The notes under the pieces were generated by a model that had not been told where the DNA came from, searched no databases, and worked only from the letters and a program-made list of their open reading frames with translations. From the NCBI RefSeq assembly GCF_024662235.1, contig NZ_CP096276.1, positions 2,666,001-2,730,000 of the forward strand: a stretch of 64,000 nucleotides of DNA. Reading direction: 5' to 3'. Positions 47,502 to 56,247 of this stretch are shown one piece after another (within the stretch, counting starts at the first letter, position 1; every line of letters starts with the position of its first letter). Origin of the DNA: Pimelobacter simplex. Lineage in GTDB: Bacteria; Actinomycetota; Actinomycetes; Propionibacteriales; Nocardioidaceae. Position numbers and translations under genes: made by a program.

Positions 47502-47514
47502 TACAGTTAAGTCA
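47502..47514 (+). promoter_or_regulatory. Probable leaderless promoter (-10 TACAGT) of the OsmC gene
   Basis: TACAGT at 47502-47507 is followed 6 nt later by the ATG at 47514, the spacing expected when transcription starts at the start codon. There is no Shine-Dalgarno. The preceding 30 bp are AT-rich for this window and include GTAGATCACTAC, a weak palindrome. Confidence 0.45.
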
Positions 47515-48032
47515 TGACCTCCCTCAGCACCGACCTCAACGGCGTCGACCTCGCGGCCGTCGGCAGCCTCGTCCAGGCCGTCCAGGCCGACCCCGCCGCC
47601 GCGCGGACGACGTGGACCGCGCACGTGACCTGGAACGGCGCGTTCACCTCCGAGGCGAACGTCCGCTCGTTCGCGCCGATCCCCTCCGACGAGCCGCCCG
47701 CGCTCGGCGGCGGCGACACCGCGCCCAACCCGGTCGAGCAGCTCCTCGGCGCGCTGGGCAACTGCCTCGCCGTCGGGTACGCCGCCAACGCCACCGTGGC
47801 CGGCATCGAGCTGCGCGACCTGCGGGTGGACCTGCGCGGTGACCTCGACCTGCACGTCTTCCTCGGGCTCGCCGAGGGCCACGCGGGCTTCGACGGCATC
47901 CGCGCCACCGTCACCATCGACTCCCCCGCGAGCCGCGCCGAGCTCGAGGCGCTGCACACCAAGGTGCTCGCCAGCTCGCCGGTCGGGCACACGCTGCGCA
48001 GCGCGGTCCCGGTCGAGGTCAGCCTGGGCTGA
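47514..48032 (+). CDS. OsmC-family protein
   Basis: 172 aa. NPVEQLLGALGNCLAVGYAANATVAGIELRDLRVDLRGDLDL (in segments) is the OsmC core with the first redox Cys in LGNCLAVGY. The N-terminal beta region is ARTTWTAHVTWNGAFTSEANV. Classical OsmC/Ohr peroxidases have two cysteines; this protein has only one, so it may act on sulfur compounds by another route or be non-peroxidatic. Divergent from the NCS1 permease, convergent with a GH114-like gene 3 bp away. Confidence 0.82.
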   Translation: MTSLSTDLNGVDLAAVGSLVQAVQADPAAARTTWTAHVTWNGAFTSEANVRSFAPIPSDEPPALGGGDTAPNPVEQLLGALGNCLAVGYAANATVAGIELRDLRVDLRGDLDLHVFLGLAEGHAGFDGIRATVTIDSPASRAELEALHTKVLASSPVGHTLRSAVPVEVSLG

Positions 48033-48035
48033 GCC

Positions 48036-48782
48036 TCAGCACCAGGCGTGGACGCCGCCCGGCGTCAGGTCGCGGTCGCGCAGGACCACGCCCAACCGGT
48101 CGCCGTAGGCCGCGCAGGTGCGGCGGAAGTCGCGCCGGCGGTACTCCACGACCAGCACCCGGTCGCCGTACGACGCGACGTAGTCACCGCACTCGTCGTA
48201 GCGCCCGCACTGCTCGGCGATCGCGAAGTCGAAGCCCAGCCGCCGGCCGTCGAGCTCGGCCCAGTTCTTCTGGGCCACCGCGAGCCCGGCGGCATGGGCG
48301 CGGGCGGTGAGCAGGCGGGAGTACTTCTTCGCGTGGCGCGCCCGGACCAGGCCGTGGCTGCGGGAGAACGAGTCGAGGTTGTCGAGCTCGACGCCGTCGT
48401 AGCCGGCGCGGGCGCAGCCGTCGATCCAGCGCCCGACGATCGCGGCCAGGCGCTGGCGCTTGGCCGGGGTGCGCAGGTCGAGGAGCCACTCCCCCCAGGC
48501 CTCGTCGACGACCGGGCGCCCGCCCTGGCGCAGCACCAGCCCCGGGCGCTTGCGCCAAAACCGCCGCTCGTCCGGCTGGGTCTGGAAGCCGTTGACGTAG
48601 CAGATGTTGTAGACGCCCGGCGCCGGCGCGGCGCGCCGGTCGCGGACCACCACGCCCACGTTGGGCGCGGGCGTCGCGACGCCGCCGAGCTGGTAGTCGG
48701 GGTCGACGCCGCCAGGTGGGGGCGTGACCGTGGGTCCGGACCCGAGCGCGATCACCAGGCCGAGGACCAGGGCGGGGAGCAT
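48036..48782 (-). CDS. Exported GH114-like (endo-alpha-1,4-polygalactosaminidase type) protein
   Basis: 248 aa. N-terminal signal (LPALVLGLVIALGSG). The TIM-barrel segments NICYVNGFQTQPDERRFWRKR, VDEAWGEWLLDLRTPAKRQ, ARAGYDGVELDNLDSFSRS and VAQKNWAEL match the GH114/TM1410 fold; the acidic pair in GVELDNLD is the expected catalytic site. Members cut galactosamine-rich polymers. Four cysteines (C53, C114 and two in the C-terminal half) fit an exported protein. Start ATG shares a base with the upstream stop (TGATG). Last gene of a coupled run of minus-strand genes. Confidence 0.8.
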   Translation of the reverse strand: MLPALVLGLVIALGSGPTVTPPPGGVDPDYQLGGVATPAPNVGVVVRDRRAAPAPGVYNICYVNGFQTQPDERRFWRKRPGLVLRQGGRPVVDEAWGEWLLDLRTPAKRQRLAAIVGRWIDGCARAGYDGVELDNLDSFSRSHGLVRARHAKKYSRLLTARAHAAGLAVAQKNWAELDGRRLGFDFAIAEQCGRYDECGDYVASYGDRVLVVEYRRRDFRRTCAAYGDRLGVVLRDRDLTPGGVHAWC

Positions 48783-49132
48783 CAGTGGATCTGCGTCCGC
48801 CAGTCGGCCGGCACCCGGCCCTGCGGACCGGGCGCGGGCTGGTCGTCGGGGTGGCTCGTCGGCGCGGCGAGCGCCGGGCCGTCGTAGTAGTCGTTGCTGG
48901 CGTAGTCCCAGAACCAGTCCTCACCCGGCTCGTAGGACTGGATGAGCGGGTGCCCGCTCGCGCGGAAGTGCGCCGACGCGTGCTGGCGCGGCGAGGAGTC
49001 GCAGCAGCCGACGTGCCCGCAGGCCGCGCACCGGCGCAGGTGGACCCACCACCCGTCGGCGGCGGTGCACTCGGCGCAGCCGGGGCCGCTGGGCGGGATG
49101 TCGGTGGCGATCGCGGGGGTCTCGTCGGCCAT
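48782..49132 (-). CDS. UBP-type zinc finger protein
   Basis: 116 aa. The whole protein is a ZnF-UBP domain: GCAECTAADGWWVHLRRCAACGHVGCCDSS followed by RQHASAHFRASGHPLIQSYEPGEDWFW. The Cys/His ligands are in order for three zinc sites. In eukaryotes the fold binds the free ubiquitin C-terminus; in bacteria its ligand is unknown. Start ATG 49132 gives MADETPAIATDIPPSGPG. Overlaps the GH114-like start by one base and lies 10 nt after the phosphoesterase gene. Confidence 0.85.
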   Translation of the reverse strand: MADETPAIATDIPPSGPGCAECTAADGWWVHLRRCAACGHVGCCDSSPRQHASAHFRASGHPLIQSYEPGEDWFWDYASNDYYDGPALAAPTSHPDDQPAPGPQGRVPADWRTQIH

Positions 49133-49142
49133 GGGCCCGAAT

Positions 49143-49961
49143 CTACGCCGTCCCCGGTGCCGGCCACGAGCGCCACGGCGTGCGCGGCGTGGCTCCGTGG
49201 TCGGGGTCGACGCCGACGACCCGGCCGCCGGCGGGGAGGTCGACCGTGACGTGCTTGGCCTCCGCGTCGACGTGCCCGTGCTCGGCGAGAGCGGGACTGA
49301 GCCGCCAGGCCCCGCGCTCCCAGTCGTAGGACGACGAGTGGCCGTGCACCTGGTCGACCGGCGCCGGCTCCTCGGCCTCGGCCCACGAGACGAGCAGCTC
49401 GCTCGCGGCGGCGGCCCACAGCGGCCCGGCCAGCGGGTCCGGGTCGCGGCCCTGGAGCAGGCAGCCGGCCCGGAACAGCGCGGGGTCGTCGGCCTGGGCG
49501 AGCGCACCCAGCGCGTCGGCGATCTCGCCGGCCGAGCCGGGGGCGCCGAGCACCTCGCGCCAGAACCCCCGGGTCAGCCCGGCATGGGTGACCAGGACGC
49601 CCGTGGGCAGCACGGTCGCGGGCACCATGAGCCCCTCGCGCCACCAGGCCCCGATCCGGTCGGCCGCGGTCGGGTCGAGCGGCGTGGGCCACTGGAAGGC
49701 GGCCGGGCGGACGTACTGCGCCTCGTGGTTGCCGATGAGCTGGACCCAGCGGCCCGGCTGGCGGCGCAGGTAGCCGTCGACCTGGCGGACCACCTCCTCG
49801 GAGTCGGGGCCGCGGTGCACGAGGTCGCCCACCTGGACGACGACGAGGTCGTCCGGGATCGGTCCGCGCCCCTCGTCGGGCACCCCGAGCCGGGCGAGCT
49901 CGGCGCGCAGCGCCCCGGCATGGCCGCCGACGTCGCCGATCACCGCGTGGCGGGTGCTCAT
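49143..49961 (-). CDS. Metallophosphoesterase, ApaH/PP2A-like
   Basis: 272 aa. Motifs in order: AVIGDVGGHAGALRAEL (GDxGGH instead of the usual GDxHG), VQVGDLVHRGPDSEEV, LIGNHEAQYV, VLVTHAGLTRGFW and DQVHGHSSSY. This is the PPP-type phosphatase or diadenosine-tetraphosphatase arrangement with dinuclear metal ligands. Substrate not determinable. Start ATG at 49961 overlaps the stop of the DUF294 gene by ATGA. Located between a nucleotide-binding regulator protein and a zinc finger gene. Confidence 0.85.
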   Translation of the reverse strand: MSTRHAVIGDVGGHAGALRAELARLGVPDEGRGPIPDDLVVVQVGDLVHRGPDSEEVVRQVDGYLRRQPGRWVQLIGNHEAQYVRPAAFQWPTPLDPTAADRIGAWWREGLMVPATVLPTGVLVTHAGLTRGFWREVLGAPGSAGEIADALGALAQADDPALFRAGCLLQGRDPDPLAGPLWAAAASELLVSWAEAEEPAPVDQVHGHSSSYDWERGAWRLSPALAEHGHVDAEAKHVTVDLPAGGRVVGVDPDHGATPRTPWRSWPAPGTA

Positions 49962-51796
49962 CGCGACCACGACTCGGGGTCGTCGTACAGGGAGAGGTTG
50001 TCGAGGCGGCGCTGCACCGCGGCGATCTCGCGCACCGCGCGGGTGATGATGCTGCGGTCGATCGCGGAGACCGCGGTGAGGTCGACCCGGTCGCCGGGCG
50101 CGAGGCCCTGCTCGACCTGGCGCAGCTGGTGGCGCAGCCGGATCCGCTGGAGCACCTCGAAGACCTCGACCAGCGCGAGCGCCTGGGGCGCCGGGAGCAC
50201 GGTCGACCCGGCCGCGGCGCGGAGCCGCTCGGTGGTCGGCAGCGCGGACGAGCCGACGCTGAGGGCCGCCCAGCGGGCGAGATTGACGATGGGCAGCAGC
50301 GCGTGGTCCTTGAGGTCGAAGCCGGTCCGGCGCCCCGACAGCACGTCGCGCAGCGAGCGCAGCCGGGCCCGCCGCGCGAGCGACTCCTGGAGCAGCAGCC
50401 GCATCGTGCCCGGGTGCCCGCGCAGCCCGGCGACGACCCCGGTGACCGCGGGCAGCCCGGGATCGCCGTAGATCGGGCGGCCGTCGACGAGCAGCGAGGT
50501 CATCATCGCGCCGTTGTTGCGGGCCGGCGCGGCGAGCCACTGGCGTCCGGCGGCCCGCCAGGCGGCGTTGGTCCGGGCGAAGAGCGGCCGGGCCGCGGTG
50601 GCGCCGTGCCGGTCGCTGGTCAGGCCCGCGGCGGCCAGGCCGTCGACCACCTCGGCGAACACGTGCCGGTAGCGGACGATGTCGTCGGCGCTCACCCGGT
50701 CGTCGAAGGCCGCCGCGGAGTCGATGTCCGAGCTCGGCACCGCCTCGCCGCGGCCGTTGCTGCCGAGCGCGAGCCAGGTGAAGGCGTCCGGGTCGAGCGC
50801 AGGGTGCCGGGCGAAGACGAGCTCGACCATGCGTCGTACGGTCGTGTCGAGCAGGGCGGTGTGCACCGTGATCACCTTGGTCGAGGCCAGTCCCCCGTCG
50901 AGCAGCGAGGCGAGGACGCCGGGGATGCCCCGGGCCCGCTCCTGGAGCTCCTCCACCGACGCCGCGCGCCGCAGCTGCTCGTGCAGCGAGACCCCGGCGG
51001 TGGTCGACGACACCACGAAGTCGCGCGGCTCGACCGCGCCGCGCAGTGTCCCGTCGCGGTCGACGACGAGCACGTAGTCGGCGCGCCGGTCGAGCAGCAG
51101 GATCAGCGCCGCCGCGGCCGACTCGCCGCTCACCACCTGGTCGGGAGTCTCCCCCGTGACGAGGTCGCCGACGGCGGTCTCGGCGGTGACGTCACCGGCC
51201 AGCACCCGCTCGCGCAGCATCCGGTCGGTGACGATCCCCCAGCCGCCGTCGAGCTCGACGGCGGCGTAACCGTGGTCGGCCGCGGTCATCCGCCGCGCCA
51301 CGTCGACCACCCGCTCGCCGGGGGCCGCGACGACCGGACGGCTCACGACCAGCTCGTCCACGACGACGTACGCCGGGGAGTCGGTCGCGGGCGGCCCCGC
51401 CAGCACCTCCGGTACGACGACCGGCCGGTCCCCCGCGAGCAGCTCCGAGACCCGGGCGGCCGGCAGCCGCAGCAGCGTCACCGGCCCCGAGGCGACCGCG
51501 AGCGGCCCGATCGCGCGGCCGGTCAGCGTGGCGTCGAGCCCGAACACGTCCCCCGGCCCGAGCACCAGGTCCGGCACGTCCGTGGCGCTCTCCGGCTCGA
51601 CCCACAGCCCGACCTTGCCGGCCCGGATCACGTGGACGTGGCGCGGCATCGCGGTGAAGGCGTCGAGCAGCACCTCGCCGTCCTCGTGCTCGACCACCCG
51701 CCCGCTGCGGGCGAGGTCGGTGAGCTCGTCCTCGCCGAGCCGGTCGAAGGGCGGCGTCGCGGCCAGCGTCGCGACCGCCTCCGGGACCACGGCCAC
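49958..51796 (-). CDS. cNMP-binding / CBS / DUF294 nucleotidyltransferase-like signalling protein
   Basis: 612 aa. cNMP-binding domain about 15-125 (FDRLGEDELTDLARSGRVVEHEDGEVLL), two CBS motifs about 150-275 (VVAAPGERVVDVARRMTAADHGYAAVEL and GESAAAALILLLDRRADYVLVVDRDG in segments), then a DUF294 nucleotidyltransferase core: LALGSNGRGEAVPSSDIDSAAAF. The C-terminal helical DUF294 domain covers about 450-600. This layout matches GlnD-like regulators of unknown target. Start GTG 51796; it follows the solute-binding protein gene by 3 nt. A cyclic nucleotide could control its activity (inference). Confidence 0.87.
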   Translation of the reverse strand: MAVVPEAVATLAATPPFDRLGEDELTDLARSGRVVEHEDGEVLLDAFTAMPRHVHVIRAGKVGLWVEPESATDVPDLVLGPGDVFGLDATLTGRAIGPLAVASGPVTLLRLPAARVSELLAGDRPVVVPEVLAGPPATDSPAYVVVDELVVSRPVVAAPGERVVDVARRMTAADHGYAAVELDGGWGIVTDRMLRERVLAGDVTAETAVGDLVTGETPDQVVSGESAAAALILLLDRRADYVLVVDRDGTLRGAVEPRDFVVSSTTAGVSLHEQLRRAASVEELQERARGIPGVLASLLDGGLASTKVITVHTALLDTTVRRMVELVFARHPALDPDAFTWLALGSNGRGEAVPSSDIDSAAAFDDRVSADDIVRYRHVFAEVVDGLAAAGLTSDRHGATAARPLFARTNAAWRAAGRQWLAAPARNNGAMMTSLLVDGRPIYGDPGLPAVTGVVAGLRGHPGTMRLLLQESLARRARLRSLRDVLSGRRTGFDLKDHALLPIVNLARWAALSVGSSALPTTERLRAAAGSTVLPAPQALALVEVFEVLQRIRLRHQLRQVEQGLAPGDRVDLTAVSAIDRSIITRAVREIAAVQRRLDNLSLYDDPESWSR

Positions 51797-51799
51797 GGC

Positions 51800-52654
51800 T
51801 CAGGCCGTGCCCGGCGTCGGCGGGTCCGGGAGGTCGTACCCGGAGCCGCCCACGGACTCGTCGAGCGCGGCCCGCCACGACCCGTCGTCGATGTACTGCT
51901 TCAGCGCGGCGTCGACCTTCGCGACCAGCGCGGTGTCGCCCTTGCGCACGCCGATGCCGTAGCGCTCGTCGGTGAACCCGTCGCCGACGACCTTGAGCTT
52001 GCCGCGGTAGCGGTCCTCGCTCGCGTAGCCCGCGAGGATCAGGTCGTCGGTCGTGACCGCGTCGACCTTGCCGTCGAGCAGCGCCTCGACGCAGGCCGAG
52101 TAGCGCGGGTACTCCTTGAGCGTGATGTCGCCCTTGTAGTGCTCGGTGACGTAGTCCGACGAGGTCGTCCCGGTGACCGAGCAGAGCACCCGGCCGTGCA
52201 GCGTCTTGGGGCCGGTGATCTCGGTGTCGTTGCGCCGGATCAGCAGGTCCTGGTGGGCGACGAAGTAGGGACCGGCGAAGTCGACCTGCTGCTTGCGCTC
52301 GTCGGTGATCGAGTAGGTCGCGACGACGAGGTCGGCCTGGCCGCTGGTGAGCAGCTCCTCGCGGTCGGCGGGATCGGCACGGACCCAGGTGATGTCGTCG
52401 TCGTCGACGCCGAGCGCCTCGGCGACGTAGGTGGCGGTGTCGACGTCGAAGCCGCTGTAGTCGTCGCCGTCCTTGAACCCGACGCCCGGCTCGTCGTACG
52501 AGATGCCGATGGTGAGCTTGCCGCCCGCCTCGGCGCCCTCGACGAGGTCGGGCTTCTTGATCTCGCCGCTGTCGCCGCACGCGGCGAGGCCGGTGCCGAG
52601 CAGGGCGGCGAGCACGACGCCGCAGGTACCGCGGCGCAGGGTCGGGGCGGGCAT
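51800..52654 (-). CDS. Lipoprotein solute-binding protein, glutamate/GluB type
   Basis: 284 aa SBP family 3. Lipobox LAAC near residue 25 (GTGLAACGDSG). Binding-domain segments are KLTIGISYDEPGVGFKDGDDYSGFDVDTATYVA, QADLVVATYSITDERKQQVDFAGPYF, and CSVTGTTSSDYV. Likely binds glutamate or a similar amino acid on the outside of the membrane. No ABC permease or ATPase is encoded here; the upstream gene is a secondary amino-acid permease. Start ATG at 52654 overlaps the permease stop (TGATG). Confidence 0.88.
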   Translation of the reverse strand: MPAPTLRRGTCGVVLAALLGTGLAACGDSGEIKKPDLVEGAEAGGKLTIGISYDEPGVGFKDGDDYSGFDVDTATYVAEALGVDDDDITWVRADPADREELLTSGQADLVVATYSITDERKQQVDFAGPYFVAHQDLLIRRNDTEITGPKTLHGRVLCSVTGTTSSDYVTEHYKGDITLKEYPRYSACVEALLDGKVDAVTTDDLILAGYASEDRYRGKLKVVGDGFTDERYGIGVRKGDTALVAKVDAALKQYIDDGSWRAALDESVGGSGYDLPDPPTPGTA

Positions 52655-54183
52655 CACACGTCCTCCCGTCCGGTGGCGGGCAAGGGTTCCTCGTCGACGT
52701 ACCGGGGACCGTCGTCGGTCCACACCGACTGCATCCGGCCGCCGGTGTTGGCGATCACCTGGGGCCGCACGACCAGCCAGCCGATGCCCAGCACGAGCGC
52801 GATCACCGGGATGCCGATGACCACGACGAGGAAGTTCGTCTTCTCCCAGAAGTACGGCGAGGCCTGCCACCCGGAGATGGCCATGCCCACGATCACCAGC
52901 CCCAGGAAGACCAGCCCGGCGATCGACGTCCACGGCGACAGGGGTGCCTGGAACGGGCTGGGTGGGATGACGCCGCGGTCGGAGAGCCGCCGCAGCCGGA
53001 TCTGGCACAGGAAGATCGAGGCCCAGGTGAACACCACCCCGATCGCCGCCGCCTCGAGCGCGATCTCGAAGGCGTGCTCGGCGACCGCGTTGAGCAGCGC
53101 GCCGAAGACGTAGACCACCGAGGTCATCACGATGCCGGCCCACGGGACGCCCGAGGAGCTCATGCTCAGCGTGAACGACGGCGCCTGCTTGGACATGCCG
53201 AGGCTGCGCAGCACCCGCCCGGTCGAGTAGAGCCCGGAGTTGAGGCTCGACATCGCCGCGATGATGAGGATCATCTGGATCGCCGCGCCCATCCAGTTGA
53301 GCCCGAGCCGGTCGAAGACCGTGACGAACGGGCTGATCCCGGGCACGAACTCGCTGGTCGGCAGCATCGAGACCAGCAGCAGGATCGAGCCGCAGTAGAA
53401 CACCGCGATCCGCATGATCACCGCGTTGACGGCCTTGGGCACCTCGCGCTCGGCGTCCTCCATCTCGCCCGCGGCGACACCGACCATCTCGATCGCGGCG
53501 TACGCGAAGATCACGCCCGACATCACCAGGATGGGTCCGTACCACTCGAAGCCGCCGGAGGCCGGCCAGAAGCCGCCCGGGTTGCTCCACAGGTTCTGGA
53601 AGCCCGCCTCGTGACCGCCGATGTCGAAGCGGCCGATCACGACGACCAGGCCGACCACGAGGAAGACCACGATCGCGGCGACCTTGAGGATCGCGGCCCA
53701 GAACTCGAACTCGCCGAACGCCCGCGCCGAGAGCAGGTTGATCACCAGCACCACGGCCAGCGCGACGAGCACGGTGATCCACTTCGGCAGGTCCGGGAAC
53801 CAGTACTGCATGTAGAGACCGACCGCGGAGAGCTCCGCGATTCCGGTCAGGGCCCAGTTGAGCCAGTACATCCAGCCGGTGACGTACGCCGCGCCCTCGC
53901 CGTAGAACTCGCGCATGTAGGACACGAACGCACCCGACGTCGCCCGGTGCAGCACCAGCTCACCGAGCGCCCGCATCAGGAAGTAGGCGATCATCCCGAC
54001 GAAGGCATAGCTGAACAGCAGCGCCGGTCCGGTGCTGTGCAGCCTGCTGGCCGAGCCGAGGAACAGGCCGGTGCCGATGGCCCCGCCGATCGCGATCATC
54101 TGGACGTGCCTGCGGCCGAGCGTCTGCTTGTAGCCGACCTGCTCGGCGTCGAGCGCCGACGGGGCGCCTTCCACTGCTGTCAT
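52654..54183 (-). CDS. Amino-acid permease (APC superfamily, GABA/AnsP-like)
   Basis: 509 aa, 12 helices. QTLGRRHVQMIAIGGAIGTGLFLGSASRL is the APC entry motif; SYAFVGMIAYFLMRALGELVLH and SGVIFAYAAIEMVGVAAGEMEDAEREVPKAVN (in segments) follow. It imports an amino acid by proton or cation symport. Start ATG 54183 with AGGGAG 7 nt upstream. First gene of six coupled minus-strand genes (permease, binding protein, DUF294, phosphoesterase, zinc finger, GH114). A binding protein next to a secondary permease is an unusual pairing. Confidence 0.88.
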   Translation of the reverse strand: MTAVEGAPSALDAEQVGYKQTLGRRHVQMIAIGGAIGTGLFLGSASRLHSTGPALLFSYAFVGMIAYFLMRALGELVLHRATSGAFVSYMREFYGEGAAYVTGWMYWLNWALTGIAELSAVGLYMQYWFPDLPKWITVLVALAVVLVINLLSARAFGEFEFWAAILKVAAIVVFLVVGLVVVIGRFDIGGHEAGFQNLWSNPGGFWPASGGFEWYGPILVMSGVIFAYAAIEMVGVAAGEMEDAEREVPKAVNAVIMRIAVFYCGSILLLVSMLPTSEFVPGISPFVTVFDRLGLNWMGAAIQMILIIAAMSSLNSGLYSTGRVLRSLGMSKQAPSFTLSMSSSGVPWAGIVMTSVVYVFGALLNAVAEHAFEIALEAAAIGVVFTWASIFLCQIRLRRLSDRGVIPPSPFQAPLSPWTSIAGLVFLGLVIVGMAISGWQASPYFWEKTNFLVVVIGIPVIALVLGIGWLVVRPQVIANTGGRMQSVWTDDGPRYVDEEPLPATGREDV

Positions 54184-54298
54184 GCGCACACTCCCTAGGG
54201 ACGGCACCGGCCCCGAGTGGCCGGCGCACAAGTCGCGTCCGCGCATCGTCCACCCACGACGCGCCGCATGACAAGGAGTCACCCGGCGCGTCGGACGA

Positions 54299-55834
54299 TC
54301 ACCAGGGTGAGGGCTCGTAGTCCTTGACGAAGCAGCCGTAGAGGTCCTCGCCCGCCTCGCCGCGCACGATCGGGTCGTAGACCCGCGCCGCACCGTCGAC
54401 CAGGTCGAGCGGCGCGTGCCACCCCTCGGCCGCGATCCGCAGCTTCTCGTGGTGCGGCCGCTCGTCGGTGATCCAGCCCGTGTCGACGGCCGTCATCAGG
54501 ATCTTGTCGGTCTCGAACATCTCGCCCGACGACGTCCGGGTCATCATGTTGAGCGCGGCCTTGGCCATGTTGGTGTGCGGGTGCCCCGCCCCCTTGTAGC
54601 GCCGCGAGAACTGCCCCTCCATCGCCGAGACGTTGACGATGTAGGCCCGCCGCGCGCCGTTCTGGACCGCGGCCCGCAGCGCCGGGCGCAGCCGGGAGTT
54701 GATGAGGAACGGCGCGATCGAGTTGCAGAACTGCACCTCCAGCAGCTCCAGCGGGTCGACCTCGTCGAGCACCTGGGTCCAGGAGTTGTTGTCCTGGATG
54801 TCGGGGATCAGCCCGCCCGCGTCGATCGCCGTCCCGGCCAGGTGCTGCTCCAGCGAGGCATTGCCCGCCTTGAGCGCCAGCGCCGTCAGCGACGCCGCGT
54901 TGTGCGCCGCCACCGCCGCCTCCGCCGACTCACCGTCGTGGTGGGCCACCGCAGTCGTCGACAGCGCGCCCGCGATCGCCGCCGGGTGCGCCTCGGAGAT
55001 CCGGTCGAAGGTGACCATCTCGGGCAGTGCCTTCACCCCCAGCGACTCGGCTGTCGGGAGTGCCGCGTTCTCGCCGTCGATGAGGTGGGAGTAGGCGCCG
55101 GGGAGGCGTCGTACGGTCTGGCAGGCGTTGTTGACGATGATGTCGAGCGGCCCGTCGGCCGCGACGTCGTCGGTCAGCGAGATCACCTGGGTGGGATCGC
55201 GCAGGTCGATCCCCACCACCTTGAGCCGGTGCAGCCAGTCGGCGGAGTCCTCCATCGCGGCGAAGCGCCGTACGGCGTCCTTGGGGAAGCGCGTCGTGAT
55301 CGTCGTGTGCGCCCCGTCGCGCAGCAGCCGCAGCGCGATGTACATCCCGATCTTGGCCCGCCCGCCCGTCAGCAGCGCCCGCTTGCCCGTCAGGTCCGTG
55401 CGCTGGTCGCGCTTGGCATGGCTCATCGCCGCGCACCGCGGGCACAGCCAGTGGTAGAACGCGTCGACGAGCGTGAAGTCCTCCTTGCAGATGTAGCACC
55501 CGCGCGCCGTGATCAGCTCCCCCGCGAACGCCCCCTGCGCCGTCGACACCAACGGGATCCCCGCCGTCTCGTCATCGATCCGCATCGCCGACCCGGTCGC
55601 CGTCTTCTCGATGATCTCCTGGTCGTGCTTCTGCCGCTCCATCCGGATCTCGGCCCGCCGCGCCCGCTTGATCATCTTGTACATGTACGACGCCGCCCGC
55701 TTCACGGTGCGGATGTCATCGTGGTCCGGCGGCAGCTGCGGCAGCTGCCCCAGGACCTTGAGGGCGATCGCGAGCTCGTCGGGGTCGATCCCGCTCAGCT
55801 GCTCGGAGGGGTCGACGAAGTACGGGCTGGGCAC
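54299..55834 (-). CDS. SDR-fold oxidoreductase with zinc-ribbon insertion, catalytic Tyr replaced
   Basis: 511 aa, long for an SDR. N-terminal 110 residues are helical and charged (AASYMYKMIKRARRAEIRMERQKH). A zinc ribbon C113-x2-C116-x14-C131-x2-C134 (CYICKEDF, then CPRC) follows. The Rossmann domain starts LLTGGRAKIGMYIALRL (residues 154-170) with IVNNACQT. At the active site, YxxxK is replaced by TNMAKAAL, so the catalytic Tyr seems to be Thr. The product is probably a specialised or non-catalytic SDR relative. Start GTG at 55834. Confidence 0.75.
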   Translation of the reverse strand: MPSPYFVDPSEQLSGIDPDELAIALKVLGQLPQLPPDHDDIRTVKRAASYMYKMIKRARRAEIRMERQKHDQEIIEKTATGSAMRIDDETAGIPLVSTAQGAFAGELITARGCYICKEDFTLVDAFYHWLCPRCAAMSHAKRDQRTDLTGKRALLTGGRAKIGMYIALRLLRDGAHTTITTRFPKDAVRRFAAMEDSADWLHRLKVVGIDLRDPTQVISLTDDVAADGPLDIIVNNACQTVRRLPGAYSHLIDGENAALPTAESLGVKALPEMVTFDRISEAHPAAIAGALSTTAVAHHDGESAEAAVAAHNAASLTALALKAGNASLEQHLAGTAIDAGGLIPDIQDNNSWTQVLDEVDPLELLEVQFCNSIAPFLINSRLRPALRAAVQNGARRAYIVNVSAMEGQFSRRYKGAGHPHTNMAKAALNMMTRTSSGEMFETDKILMTAVDTGWITDERPHHEKLRIAAEGWHAPLDLVDGAARVYDPIVRGEAGEDLYGCFVKDYEPSPW

Positions 55835-55854
55835 TGCCGAATCGTACGTGCGGC

Positions 55855-56199
55855 TCAGCCCAGACCACGGATCAGGCCCGCGACCAGCGGATGCACCGGC
55901 ACCTCACCCGCCACCTGCGCCCGCAGCCCGGCCTCGCTCGCCGCGACCACCGTGGTCTCCTCGAACTCGGGCTCGGTGCCGTGGACGACGGCGCCGTCCA
56001 TCGTACGGGTGGCTAGGTAGGCGTACGCCCCCTCCACCGACATCAGCACCACCCGGTGCCCCCGCCAGAACTCCCGGATCGCGGCCTCCTCGGCGGCGCT
56101 CCCGGCGGCCTCGAGGCTCATCTGCTCGAAGGCATCCGGCCCGAAGGCGGCATCGGCAGGCCCCTCATCAGCCCCCACGAACCAGACCACAGGATCCAC
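55855..56199 (-). CDS. Hypothetical protein, 114 aa
   Basis: Starts GTG (VDPVVWFVGADEGPADAAFG). Soluble and acidic, with a short beta/helical pattern (VLMSVEGAYAYLATRTMDGAVVHGTEPEFEETTVVAA, in segments). No domain is recognised. Ends 20 bp before the SDR gene on the same strand, so it may be cotranscribed. An earlier in-frame ATG at 56421 would run through the fold-back structure and is unlikely. Confidence 0.55.
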   Translation of the reverse strand: MDPVVWFVGADEGPADAAFGPDAFEQMSLEAAGSAAEEAAIREFWRGHRVVLMSVEGAYAYLATRTMDGAVVHGTEPEFEETTVVAASEAGLRAQVAGEVPVHPLVAGLIRGLG

Positions 56200-56247
56200 C
56201 CGGCCGACGATAGGCCCCAAAGCCGACGCAAGACCCGCAGAGGTCGA

